Below are positions 26,922-34,973 of a stretch of DNA of 64,000 nucleotides, one piece after another. Numbering within the stretch: the first letter of the stretch is position 1; every line of letters begins with the position of its first letter. The DNA is from Burkholderiales bacterium (GTDB taxonomy: Bacteria; Pseudomonadota; Gammaproteobacteria; Burkholderiales; Burkholderiaceae_C): positions 62,001 through 126,000 of the forward strand of contig JADJCH010000018.1 of NCBI GenBank assembly GCA_016703325.1, read 5' to 3'. Below the pieces are notes generated by a model, which searched no databases, was not told the DNA's origin, and saw only the letters and a program-made list of their open reading frames with translations. A program made the translations under genes and the position numbers.

Positions 26922-28469
26922 ATGTCCACGATCCGCCAGGACGACTTCATCCAGAGCATCGCCGATGCCTTCCAGTACATCAGCTGCTACCACCCGCTGG
27001 ACTACATCCAGGCCCTGGGCGAGGCCTACGAGCGCGAGGAGTCGCCGGCCGCCAAGGACGCCATCGCCCAGATCCTGACCAACTCGCGCATGTGCGCCGA
27101 AGGCCGCCGCCCGATCTGCCAGGACACCGGCATCGCGGTGGTCTTCCTGAAGGTGGGCCAGAACCTGAAGTGGGACGCCACGATGTCCGTCCAGGACATG
27201 GTCAATGAGGGCGTGCGTCGCGCCTACAACCACCCCGACAACAAGCTGCGCGCGTCCGTGTTGCTCGACCCGGCCGGTGCCCGCAGGAACTCCAAGGACA
27301 ACACCCCTGCGGTGATCCACTACGAGATCGTCCCGGGTGACCACCTGGAGGTGATCTGCGCGGCCAAGGGCGGCGGCTCGGAGAACAAGTCCAAGTTCTA
27401 CGCGCTGAACCCGTCGGACTCGATCGTCGACTGGGTGCTCAAGACCATCCCGACGATGGGCGCGGGCTGGTGCCCGCCGGGCATCCTGGGCATCGGCATC
27501 GGCGGCACGCCGGAAAAGGCGATGCTGCTGGCCAAGGAATCGCTGATGGCGCCGGTGGACATCCACGAGCTGAAGGCCAAGGCCGCCAGCGGCGCCGAGC
27601 TGACGCGCGTGGAGTCGCTGCGCCTGGAGCTGATGGAGAAGGTCAACGCCCTGGGCATCGGCGCCCAAGGCCTGGGCGGCCTGACCACGGTGCTGGACGT
27701 CAAGATCCTGGACTACCCCACCCACGCAGCCTCGCTGCCGGTGGCCATGATCCCGAACTGCGCGGCCACCCGCCACGTGCACTTCCACCTCGACGGCTCG
27801 GGCCCCGCCAGGCTGGAGCCGCCCAAGCTGGAAGACTGGCCGGACGTCACCTGGAAGGCCGACACCAACGTCGCCACCCGGGTCGACCTGAACAAGCTCA
27901 CCAAGGAAGAGGTCGCCTCCTGGAAGCCCGGCCAGGTGCTGCTGCTCAACGGCAAGATGCTCACCGGCCGCGACGCCGCGCACAAGCGCATCAGCGACAT
28001 GCTGGAGAAACTTGAAAAAGGCGAGGGCGAGCCGCTGCCGGTGGACTTCACCAACCGCGTCATCTACTACGTCGGCCCGGTGGACCCGGTGCGTGACGAG
28101 GTGGTCGGCCCGGCCGGCCCCACCACCGCCACCCGCATGGACGGCTTCACCCGCATGATGCTGGAGAAGACCGGCCTGATCGCGATGGTCGGCAAGGCCG
28201 AGCGCGGCCCGGTCGCCATCCAGGCGATCAAGGACAACAAGTCCGCTTACCTGATGGCCGTGGGCGGCGCCGCCTACCTGGTCTCCAAGGCCATCAAGGC
28301 CGCCCAGGTGGTAGGTTTTGCCGACCTGGGCATGGAAGCCATCTACGAGTTCGACGTGGTCGACATGCCGGTCACGGTGGCGGTGGACTCCGGCGGCACC
28401 AGCGCCCACATCGAAGGGCCCAAGACGTGGCAGGCCAAGATCGGCAAGATCCCGGTCAAGGTGGCCTGA
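26922..28469 (+). CDS. fumA: fumarate hydratase, class I (4Fe-4S)
   Basis: This 515-residue TCA-cycle enzyme interconverts fumarate and malate. N-terminal domain motifs are present: TNSRMCAEGRRPICQDTGIA with a cluster cysteine, GAGWCPPGILGIGIGGTPEKAM, and MIPNCAATRHVHFHLDG. The C-terminal swivel domain has NRVIYYVGPVDPVRDEVVGP and PTTATRMDGFTRMML. This is the oxygen-sensitive iron-sulfur class, not FumC. fumA versus fumB cannot be distinguished, and the symbol indicates class only. Confidence 0.94.
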   Translation: MSTIRQDDFIQSIADAFQYISCYHPLDYIQALGEAYEREESPAAKDAIAQILTNSRMCAEGRRPICQDTGIAVVFLKVGQNLKWDATMSVQDMVNEGVRRAYNHPDNKLRASVLLDPAGARRNSKDNTPAVIHYEIVPGDHLEVICAAKGGGSENKSKFYALNPSDSIVDWVLKTIPTMGAGWCPPGILGIGIGGTPEKAMLLAKESLMAPVDIHELKAKAASGAELTRVESLRLELMEKVNALGIGAQGLGGLTTVLDVKILDYPTHAASLPVAMIPNCAATRHVHFHLDGSGPARLEPPKLEDWPDVTWKADTNVATRVDLNKLTKEEVASWKPGQVLLLNGKMLTGRDAAHKRISDMLEKLEKGEGEPLPVDFTNRVIYYVGPVDPVRDEVVGPAGPTTATRMDGFTRMMLEKTGLIAMVGKAERGPVAIQAIKDNKSAYLMAVGGAAYLVSKAIKAAQVVGFADLGMEAIYEFDVVDMPVTVAVDSGGTSAHIEGPKTWQAKIGKIPVKVA

Positions 28470-28494
28470 CCAGGCCCGCGGCGGACCTGCTCCC

Positions 28495-28788
28495 ATGAGC
28501 GCGCCAGGCCCATGCACGTCGGCGGCCCCTGCGCTGCGTGAGACCCGCTGCCCGGTGTGCGGCGGGCCGAACGGCTGCGGTCCGGCCGCCTGCGGCCGGC
28601 TCAATCAGAGCTGCTGGTGCAGCGAGTGGAGCATGGCCGGCGCCGTGCTGGAGAACTTGCGCGCCCGGGTCTCAGAAGACGGTCGCGCTGCACTGCTCAG
28701 CGGCATGGCCTGTGTGTGCCGCCGCTGCGCCGCATCGGCCGGCGCCACCCCGCGATCCGGCCAGCCCGGCAGCGCCGGCAGCTCCTGA
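28495..28788 (+). CDS. cysteine-rich CWC family protein
   Basis: This 97-residue protein has nine cysteines in its first 80 residues: Cys19 and Cys22 (CPVC), Cys28, Cys33, Cys40 and Cys42 (CWC), and Cys73, Cys75 and Cys78 (CVCRRC). This pattern fits the small CWC zinc-ribbon-like family of unknown function. One in-frame cysteine (Cys7) precedes these. It starts 25 bases after fumarase. Its last 184 bases overlap the 3' end of the opposing GGDEF/EAL gene, so the shared bases are coding on both strands. No strong Shine-Dalgarno is seen. Confidence 0.68.
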   Translation: MSAPGPCTSAAPALRETRCPVCGGPNGCGPAACGRLNQSCWCSEWSMAGAVLENLRARVSEDGRAALLSGMACVCRRCAASAGATPRSGQPGSAGSS

Positions 28789-31658
28789 GCCGGCACCGGG
28801 CGGCTGAACAGAAAGCCCTGCAGCTCATCGCAGCCAAGCTCGCGCAGCAGCTCGGCCTGCTCGGGGGTTTCGATGCCCTCGGCAACTGTGTGTTTGCCCA
28901 GCGTCTGCGCCAGGGCCATGACGGTGCGGGTGATCGCCAACGCCGTCGGGTCGCGGCCCAGGTCCTTCACGAAGGCACGATCGACCTTCATCACGTCGAT
29001 CGGCAGGTCACGCAAGGTGGCCAGTGACGAATAGCCGGTGCCGAAGTCGTCCAGCGCGATCGTCACCCCCCAGGCCCGCAGCTGCGCCAGCTGCTCGCGG
29101 GCCTGGTGCGTGTCTCCCACCAGCAGGCTTTCGGTCACCTCCAGCTCCAGCGCGGCCGGCGGCACGGCATGCATCGAGAGGGCATGCTGAACCTCCTCCA
29201 GCAGCCGGCCGCTGGCCAGCTGACGCGGGGAAACGTTCACCGACACCCGCTGCAGCGCCACGCCTTGCCGGCGCCATTCGGCCAGCTGGGCGCAGGTGGC
29301 CCGCAGCATCCAGTTGCCGATGGCCTCGATCAGGTCGGTCTCTTCGGCAATGGAGATGAACTCCCCCGGCGGCACCAGCCCCCGCTGCGGGTGGCGCCAG
29401 CGCACCAGGGCTTCGGCCGAAGCGATCTGCCCGGTCACAGGGTTCACGCGGGGCTGGAACCATGCCATCAGCTCCCCCTGCTGAATGCCCCGGCGCAGGT
29501 CGGCCGTCAGCTGCAGGCGCGCCTGCGTCTGTGCATCCAGCGAATGCTCAAACACCGCATAGCGGCCGCGGCCGGCCTGCTTGGCGGCGTACATCGCGAT
29601 GTCGGCGTGGCGCAGCAGTTCGGCCCGGCTGTTGCCATGCGAAGGCGCCAGCGCGATGCCCACGCTCGCCCCCAGGAAGTGGCTGCGCCCGCGCAGGTCG
29701 AAGGGCAGCGCCATGCGTTCACAGATCAGGCCCGCCAGCGCAGCGGCACCCACCACATCGGCCTCCGGAAGCAGCACCACGAATTCGTCCCCACCCTGCC
29801 GCGCCACCAGCAGGGCCTGCGGCGCGGCCGCACGCAGGCGCTCGGAGGCCTGCCGCAGCAGTTCATCGCCGATGTCGTGGCCCTGACTGTCGTTGACCTG
29901 CTTGAAGCGATCGAGGTCGATGAACAGCACCGCCAGCAGTCTCTCCGGATGTTCGCGCAACCAAAGGTCCAGTTCATCGTGCAGCCCCTGGCGGTTGGCA
30001 AGGCCGGTCAGGCTGTCGTGCACCGCACGGTACAGCAGCGTCTGCTGCCGCTCATGCGAGGCAAAAGCCACGGCCAGGCGGTCACGCAGCTCCCCCAGGC
30101 GTCGGCGCGCCTCCTCGTCGATGCGCAGGTTCTGCGCCGCGCCCGCCCGCAACGCCGGCCGCAACCCCATGAGCAGCAGGGCCTGGGTGCCCAGGTTCCA
30201 GGTCACCGGCAGGCAGACCGCATGGGTCACGCCATCGCAGGCCACCGGGGCACTCCAGGGCGCAGGCCGATCGACCAGCGACACCCCCCAGAGGTCCTGC
30301 TGCTGCGCCTCGATGCCCTCCTCCAGGCCGGACTCAAGGGCCCCCTCGGCTCCGGGCGGTTCACGCAGCCGCTGCAGCGCGTCCTGAGTCCACACCTCGA
30401 CACCGGCCCTTCCCGCAGGCGGCAGCACCGCCACCGCGGCCACCGAACGCGGCAGCACCGCCAGGGCCTGGGACAACACCTGCTGGACCACGGCATCCAG
30501 CGCACCGGCCTGCAGGATCAAGCGGTCGATGTCCGACAGCGCCTGCAGCGACTCCAGCTGCGCATCGATGCGCCGCGCCATGTCGTTGAAGGACAATGCC
30601 AGTTCGCCGAACTCATCGTCGGTGATTGCCTCGACGTTGACCCTCCGCTCCCGCTGCGCCAGGCGACGGGTGGCCTGCGTCAGGCTCTGCAGAGGTCCCA
30701 GCGTGCGTCGCACCTGGGAGATGCTGAGCAGCCCCGCCAGCAGCAGGGCCGCCAGCGTGACACCGAAGAACCACTGTTCCAGCCCGAGCCCCCCCAGACG
30801 GGCCTGGCCTGACTGGGAGAGCCGCTCGAACTGCCAATCCCCGGTTCCAAACTCCGCCGCCAGGAACAGATCCCAACGGTCCCGCACCAGCCGATCCATA
30901 TCGTCCATCAACCCCGGCACCGCCAGGCGCAGGTCCCCGCAGTACAGCCTCACCCGCTGGCCGCTGCTTACGCACCAATGGCTCCCATCCTCGTTCTCCT
31001 GCGCCAGCGTTTGCCACAGTTCCTCCGGGGCCAGCTCGGCCACCCAGCGGCGGCCGTCCGCGGAAGCACCGGGCAGGACCATCAGCACCCGGGCGACTGC
31101 CGCCGCCGATTCCGGGGGCAGCTCGATCAGACGCGCGCCGCCAACCTCCACCGTTCGGTCCCGGCCCTTCAGAAGCACCTGCCGCGACGGTGGGCTCGCA
31201 CCGATCCTGAGCTGCCCCCATTCTCCGGCACGCTCATCGCTGGCCCAAAGCACGCGCTGGTCTACCGACAGCAGGGCAGCCCGCGTGAAGATCACGCCCA
31301 GGCCCGGCAAAGTCGTGCCGGAGCCTTGCAGCTTCGGCTCGGCCGGATGCACCTCACCGGGTGCGCTCTCGGGCCAGGCCCTCATCATCGTGCGCGCGGC
31401 CATCAGCCGGCCCAGCACCGCCGTGGCCGCACTGCGCACCCGCTCGGCACGCAGTTCGGCCGCATTGCGCTGCACCACCTCGTCCACCGCTCTGGAGGAC
31501 AGCAGCGACATCAAGGCCATCGGCAGGCCGGCCGCCACCAGGAACAGCAGCAGGAAGCGCCGGCCCACCCGGCTGCCCAGCCCCAGTCCGGAGAACGCCG
31601 GCCGACGCAGCCGCAGCACTGCCGCGGGCCGCCGGCGGCTCCAACGCGGCCAGCGCAT
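28605..31658 (-). CDS. membrane GGDEF/EAL c-di-GMP signalling protein with HAMP domain
   Basis: This 1017-residue protein has a membrane helix at about 34-54, a periplasmic sensor region of about 240 residues, a second helix near 297-315 and a HAMP linker to about 370. A GAF-like region (380-530), a GGDEF domain (545-705, intact GGDEF at 622-626) and an EAL domain (intact EAL at 749-751 in EALVRWRHP) follow. Both catalytic signatures look complete, so it may make and degrade c-di-GMP; the net direction is unknown. Its start overlaps the stop of the upstream pseudopilin (TGATG). Given the nearby polysaccharide locus, a biofilm-type output is an inference. Confidence 0.92.
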   Translation of the reverse strand: MRWPRWSRRRPAAVLRLRRPAFSGLGLGSRVGRRFLLLFLVAAGLPMALMSLLSSRAVDEVVQRNAAELRAERVRSAATAVLGRLMAARTMMRAWPESAPGEVHPAEPKLQGSGTTLPGLGVIFTRAALLSVDQRVLWASDERAGEWGQLRIGASPPSRQVLLKGRDRTVEVGGARLIELPPESAAAVARVLMVLPGASADGRRWVAELAPEELWQTLAQENEDGSHWCVSSGQRVRLYCGDLRLAVPGLMDDMDRLVRDRWDLFLAAEFGTGDWQFERLSQSGQARLGGLGLEQWFFGVTLAALLLAGLLSISQVRRTLGPLQSLTQATRRLAQRERRVNVEAITDDEFGELALSFNDMARRIDAQLESLQALSDIDRLILQAGALDAVVQQVLSQALAVLPRSVAAVAVLPPAGRAGVEVWTQDALQRLREPPGAEGALESGLEEGIEAQQQDLWGVSLVDRPAPWSAPVACDGVTHAVCLPVTWNLGTQALLLMGLRPALRAGAAQNLRIDEEARRRLGELRDRLAVAFASHERQQTLLYRAVHDSLTGLANRQGLHDELDLWLREHPERLLAVLFIDLDRFKQVNDSQGHDIGDELLRQASERLRAAAPQALLVARQGGDEFVVLLPEADVVGAAALAGLICERMALPFDLRGRSHFLGASVGIALAPSHGNSRAELLRHADIAMYAAKQAGRGRYAVFEHSLDAQTQARLQLTADLRRGIQQGELMAWFQPRVNPVTGQIASAEALVRWRHPQRGLVPPGEFISIAEETDLIEAIGNWMLRATCAQLAEWRRQGVALQRVSVNVSPRQLASGRLLEEVQHALSMHAVPPAALELEVTESLLVGDTHQAREQLAQLRAWGVTIALDDFGTGYSSLATLRDLPIDVMKVDRAFVKDLGRDPTALAITRTVMALAQTLGKHTVAEGIETPEQAELLRELGCDELQGFLFSRPVPAQELPALPGWPDRGVAPADAAQRRHTQAMPLSSAARPSSETRARKFSSTAPAMLHSLHQQL

Positions 31659-32182
31659 CAGTAGTCCGCTCCCCGGCCGATGTAGCTGCCGTTGTTGGCG
31701 CGCAGGATGTCGTCGTCGCTCTTGGGCGATGTCAGCGGCTTGGCCGAATCTCCATCGGGACCCTTGCTGTACAGGTCAAAGTCGGTGTTGAGCGGATTCA
31801 GGCTTCGGTTCTTGCGCGCACCTCCGATGGTGCCGCCGGCGATGTTGTAGTACTGGTAGGCACGACCCCAGGGATCGAGGCGCCCGGACAGACCGACCGC
31901 AGCCAGATCGGCCGGGTAGCTGCGCGTCTCGTCAAAGTGCTGGCGGATCGCCGCCTGCATCTGCGTGATGTCCTGCACCGCCTGGCGCACCCGCACCTTG
32001 TTGCGGTACTCGGTCCAGGCCGGCAGGCCCAGCCCCACCAGCACCGCCACCAGGGCCACGCCGATCAGCAACTCGATCAGCGTGAAGCCTCGCCGCCCAT
32101 GGCGGACCTGTGGCTGCCGGCACAGCGGCAGGCGAAGGGACAGAAACGGACGGAGTTCCACCGGGGGCCTGACATGCAACAC
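31658..32182 (-). CDS. type II secretion GspG-like pseudopilin
   Basis: This 174-residue protein has a prepilin signal: basic RHGRRG, cleavage before FTLIELLIGVALVAVLVGLG with Glu at +5, then a GspG-like globular domain. DPWGRAYQYYN and the acidic C-terminal DLYSKGPDGD and SDDDI elements resemble the GspG calcium-binding loop. The start is uncertain: the frame opens with GTG at 32182, giving an unusually long 32-residue leader, and no in-frame ATG lies closer. No other T2SS gene is nearby. It overlaps the GGDEF/EAL start by one base, so the two are probably co-expressed. Confidence 0.8.
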   Translation of the reverse strand: MLHVRPPVELRPFLSLRLPLCRQPQVRHGRRGFTLIELLIGVALVAVLVGLGLPAWTEYRNKVRVRQAVQDITQMQAAIRQHFDETRSYPADLAAVGLSGRLDPWGRAYQYYNIAGGTIGGARKNRSLNPLNTDFDLYSKGPDGDSAKPLTSPKSDDDILRANNGSYIGRGADY

Positions 32183-32231
32183 CCCGACAGCGGGGCAACG
32201 CCCGGTTTATCGGCCCACCCGCCTCCCCCTT

Positions 32232-32270
32232 GAGTCAGCCCTCAGAGTCAGCCCCCTGAGTCAGCCCAAC
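32232..32270. repeat. three 13-bp direct repeats (GAGTCAGCCC core)
   Basis: The 10-base core GAGTCAGCCC begins at 32232, 32245 and 32258, an exact 13-base period, in the short spacer between the mscS-family stop and the pseudopilin start. It could be a binding-site array or a simple tandem duplication. Confidence 0.85.
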
Positions 32271-32280
32271 CCGTTCCGGT

Positions 32281-33618
32281 TCAAGCGCCGGGCCGCCCGG
32301 CAGCTTGCGCAGCCCCGACCGATGTCTTCACCACCGGCGCCTGATGCAGCACCCGCTGCGGGTAGGGGATCTCGATGCCTTCTTCCTGCAACAGGCGCAG
32401 CACGGCCAGGTTCACCCCGGTATTCACACCGGCCAGCCCGTTCTGCGGATCGCCGATCCAGTAGTACACCGCCAGGTCCAACCCATCGGCACCGAAGGCC
32501 AGCAGGTGGGCCGAGGGTGCGGGCTCCGGCAGCACCCGCTCCACCTGCGCCACCCGGGCCGTGAGCTTGCCGCGCAGGGCCTCGAAGTCGGTCCCGTAGG
32601 CCACACTGACCCGGCACTGCTGCAGCAGCTGCGGGTCGGCCAGCGTGAGGTTCTCCACCGTGCTGGTGATCAGGGTCTCGTTGGGCACGATGGCTTCCCG
32701 CCCGCTGGGCGCACGGATGACGGTGTAGCGGGTGGTGATGTCGGTGATGCGGCCTTCGAATTCCCCCACCCGGACAATGTCGCCGATGCGCACCGAGCGT
32801 TCCGCCAGGATCACGAAACCGCTGACGTAGTTGGCCGCCAGCTTCTGCAGGCCGAAGCCGATGCCCACCCCCAGCGCGCCGCCGAGCACCGACAGCGCCG
32901 TCAGGTCGATGCCCACCACCGACAGCGCAAACAGCAGGCCGATGAACAGCAGGCCGGCCCGCAGCACATTGGCCGCTGCCTTGCGCAGGGACAGCTGTTC
33001 GCCGCTGGCGCCGTCCAGCAGCCGGGACTCCAGGGCAGCAGACACCCACAGCGCCAGCACCAGCACGAAGCCGGCGGACAGCACCCCCTCCAGCAGGGTG
33101 CGCAGGCTCAGCGGGTGGGCGCCGAGCTTCCACTGCACCTCGTCCAGCCACTCCAGCAGCACCGGCAGCAGCCCGGTCAACCAGAGCACCACCGCAGCCC
33201 AGGCGATCCAGGAGATGGTGCGTTCCACCAGCCGCATCATCCGGGAGGCGGGAAATGCCGCCGACAGCACCCGCACACTCAGGCGGATGAGGGCCAGCGA
33301 GGTCAACACCGGCACAGCCACCGCCAGCACCGTCACCGGCTCACCGGCGGCCTGGAACAGCCGCTTGCAGACGTAGGCCATGCCCAGCGCCAGCAGCGGG
33401 AACAGCACCCCGTCGACCAGGTGCTCGCCAAACCAGATCGATGGCCGACCCTCCTTCTGGGGGGATTGACCGTGCGTCAGCCGCACCAGCAGCCAGCTCG
33501 ATGCCAGCAGCAGCGCCAGGGCCACAAATTCAATCCAGGCGGTGGGCCGGGACAGGGCGGCCAAAGCCTGCTCAGGGGTCAGAACCGGTTTGACCAGGGA
33601 CAGCATGGAAGATGACAT
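32281..33618 (-). CDS. mechanosensitive ion channel, MscS family
   Basis: This 445-residue inner-membrane protein has several N-terminal helices followed by the conserved MscS pore helix (GALGVGIGFGLQKLAANYVSG), then the beta domain with ERSVRIGDIVRVGEFEGRI and IRAPSGREAIVPNETLI. Such channels release solutes on hypo-osmotic shock; the extra N-terminal helices place it with larger MscS relatives. The ATG at 33618 was preferred to a TTG at 33681; a third start at 33606 is possible, and none has a strong Shine-Dalgarno. Confidence 0.92.
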   Translation of the reverse strand: MSSSMLSLVKPVLTPEQALAALSRPTAWIEFVALALLLASSWLLVRLTHGQSPQKEGRPSIWFGEHLVDGVLFPLLALGMAYVCKRLFQAAGEPVTVLAVAVPVLTSLALIRLSVRVLSAAFPASRMMRLVERTISWIAWAAVVLWLTGLLPVLLEWLDEVQWKLGAHPLSLRTLLEGVLSAGFVLVLALWVSAALESRLLDGASGEQLSLRKAAANVLRAGLLFIGLLFALSVVGIDLTALSVLGGALGVGIGFGLQKLAANYVSGFVILAERSVRIGDIVRVGEFEGRITDITTRYTVIRAPSGREAIVPNETLITSTVENLTLADPQLLQQCRVSVAYGTDFEALRGKLTARVAQVERVLPEPAPSAHLLAFGADGLDLAVYYWIGDPQNGLAGVNTGVNLAVLRLLQEEGIEIPYPQRVLHQAPVVKTSVGAAQAAGRPGA

Positions 33619-33717
33619 GGCGGAATTGTCGCGGCAGCCGCGACGGACGCTGTCAACGGATGCATCTGCCTGCACCGACAATGCGACCCGAACCCGCGTC
33701 CACCTTCCACCCTCACC

Positions 33718-34411
33718 TTGGCGCCCCCTACTCCCCTTTCACCCCTTTCCCCCCGTTCACCCCTTTCATCCCGCGACGAACTGCAGGTCCTGCACCAGGA
33801 TGCCGCGATGCTGGTGGTCCACAAACCCGCCGGCCTGTTGAGTGTGCCCGGGCGCGGCCCGGAGCGCGCCGACTGCGTCGCCGCGCGGCTGCAGGCCGAG
33901 TGGCCGCAGGCGCGTGTGGTGCACCGGCTGGACATGGCCACCTCCGGCCTGATGGTGTTTGCGCTGGGGCTGGACGCACAGCGCCACCTCAGCCGCTCCT
34001 TTGAGCAGCGCCGGGTGCACAAGACCTACGAGGCGATCGTCTGGGGTCGGCCCACATCCGAGCGCGGCAGCATCGACCTGCCGCTGATCTGCGACTGGCC
34101 CCAACGGCCGCGCCAGAAGGTGGACTTCGAGGCGGGCCGACCGGCGTTGACGCACTTGGGAGAAGCTGTGCGACGAGGCGCAGGACGGCTGCGCCACCAG
34201 CCGCCTGCGGCTGACGCCGGTGACGGGCCGGTCCCACCAGCTGCGGGTGCACCTGTGGAGCATCGGCCACGCCATCGTCGGGGACGAGCTGTATGCCCCA
34301 CCCAGCCCCATGCCCTTGGCCAACAGGCTCTACCTGCATGCCTGCCGGCTGAGCCTGCCGCATCCGCAGGACGATCGGTCGATCAGCTTCGAAGTCCCCA
34401 CACCGTTCTGA
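33718..34411 (+). pseudogene. RluA-family pseudouridine synthase, frameshifted
   Basis: The first frame (TTG at 33718, or a later in-frame ATG at 33808) encodes ELQVLHQDAAMLVVHKPAGLLSVPG and the catalytic HRLD motif (Asp at residue 72 from the TTG). It continues to ALTHLG, where homology stops. From 34157 the +1 frame continues the same protein with WEKLCDE, VTGRSHQLRVHL and GDELY to a TGA at 34411. Removing one T from CACTTGGG at 34153-34160 would restore a single frame. The intact protein would modify uridines in 23S rRNA or tRNA. The disruption may be real, a sequencing or assembly error, or (less likely) recoding. Confidence 0.8.
33733..33768. repeat. four 9-bp tandem repeats encoding (Pro-Leu-Ser) units
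   Basis: CCCCTTTCA-type units start at 33733, 33742, 33751 and 33760, with one unit degenerate (CCCCGTTCA). In the frame of the pseudouridine synthase they encode PLS-PLS-PRS-PLS at the extreme N-terminus. Copy-number change would not shift the frame. Confidence 0.85.
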
Positions 34412-34466
34412 TCCGGACGGAAGGATCCGGACGGGAAGAGCGTCCACCGTCAGCCTGAAAACAACG

Positions 34467-34487
34467 AAGCCCGGTCAGACCGGGCTT
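34467..34487 (-). terminator. intrinsic terminator after the DUF3149 gene
   Basis: The perfect 9-bp stem AAGCCCGGT/ACCGGGCTT with a three-base loop lies 34 bases after the DUF3149 stop. On the minus strand it is followed by CGTTGTTTT. The symmetric stem could also stop plus-strand transcription from the pseudouridine synthase gene. Confidence 0.8.
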
Positions 34488-34520
34488 GCGCTGCCTGGGC
34501 GACACCCGTCGCAGCCAGAT

Positions 34521-34673
34521 TCACTTGCCGGCGCGGGCGGCCGCTTCGGCATCCTTGCGCATGTTCTCCAGGAAGAAGCGGACGTAGAACACACCCATGC
34601 CCAGCGTGATCGCGATCACGACAGCACTCATCAGTCCGTAGTCGGTGGAGAAAAAATCAGCCAGAGCTTTCAT
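34521..34673 (-). CDS. DUF3149 family small membrane protein
   Basis: This 50-residue peptide (ATG 34673, stop 34521) reads MKALADFFSTDYGLMSAVVI, continuing into a single membrane helix and ending in a charged tail with ENMRKDAEAAARAGK. It matches the short DUF3149 proteins of betaproteobacteria, of unknown function. The upstream bases contain an AGGAGGTTCTC-like ribosome site. It is followed by a clear terminator, so it is probably a monocistronic gene. Confidence 0.8.
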   Translation of the reverse strand: MKALADFFSTDYGLMSAVVIAITLGMGVFYVRFFLENMRKDAEAAARAGK

Positions 34674-34783
34674 GAGAACCTCCTCGTTGCAGCAGGCTGC
34701 GATCTGAACCGATCTGGAGGTGTTTCGTTTTGTCGTGCGTCAACCGGATTCGCCGACAGGTCGTTGTGTGCAGCACGAAAGCG

Positions 34784-34816
34784 AAAAAAAGGCCCCCCAG
34801 ACTGCTCTGGAGGGCC
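34784..34816 (-). terminator. strong terminator of the UDP-GalNAcA synthesis operon
   Basis: On the minus strand GGCCCTCCAGA, loop GCAG, TCTGGGGGGCC form a stem with one G-T wobble followed by seven T. It is about 160 bases beyond the epimerase stop and is the best intrinsic terminator in the window. The 34674-34973 spacer holds no gene, only this terminator and two further hairpins. Confidence 0.85.
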
Positions 34817-34871
34817 AATGCTCTGATGCGCCGACTGGGCCGCTGCCCCTGGATCGACGGAACCTAGGCTA

Positions 34872-34931
34872 TTCCCTTCGTGCGCCTACCGCACTAGGGA
34901 AAGTGATGAGGAACTTTCAGGAAGTTCCTCA
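34872..34931. other. two consecutive hairpins in the 3' region of the epimerase gene
   Basis: TTCCCT-tc-GTGC pairs with GCAC-t-AGGGAA (34872-34901). A perfect stem TGAGGAACTT/AAGTTCCTCA (34907-34916 and 34922-34931) has a five-base loop. Both lie between the epimerase stop and the terminator, forming a structured 3' tail. Function unknown. Confidence 0.6.
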
Positions 34932-34973
34932 ACGGTGCGTTTCAGCACACCCGACACGACCAACGCCGTCGGA

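Noticed and set aside
34220..34411. Separate small gene in the second frame of the pseudouridine synthase
   Set aside because: It is the displaced C-terminal part of the same protein (VTGRSHQLRVHL, GDELY).
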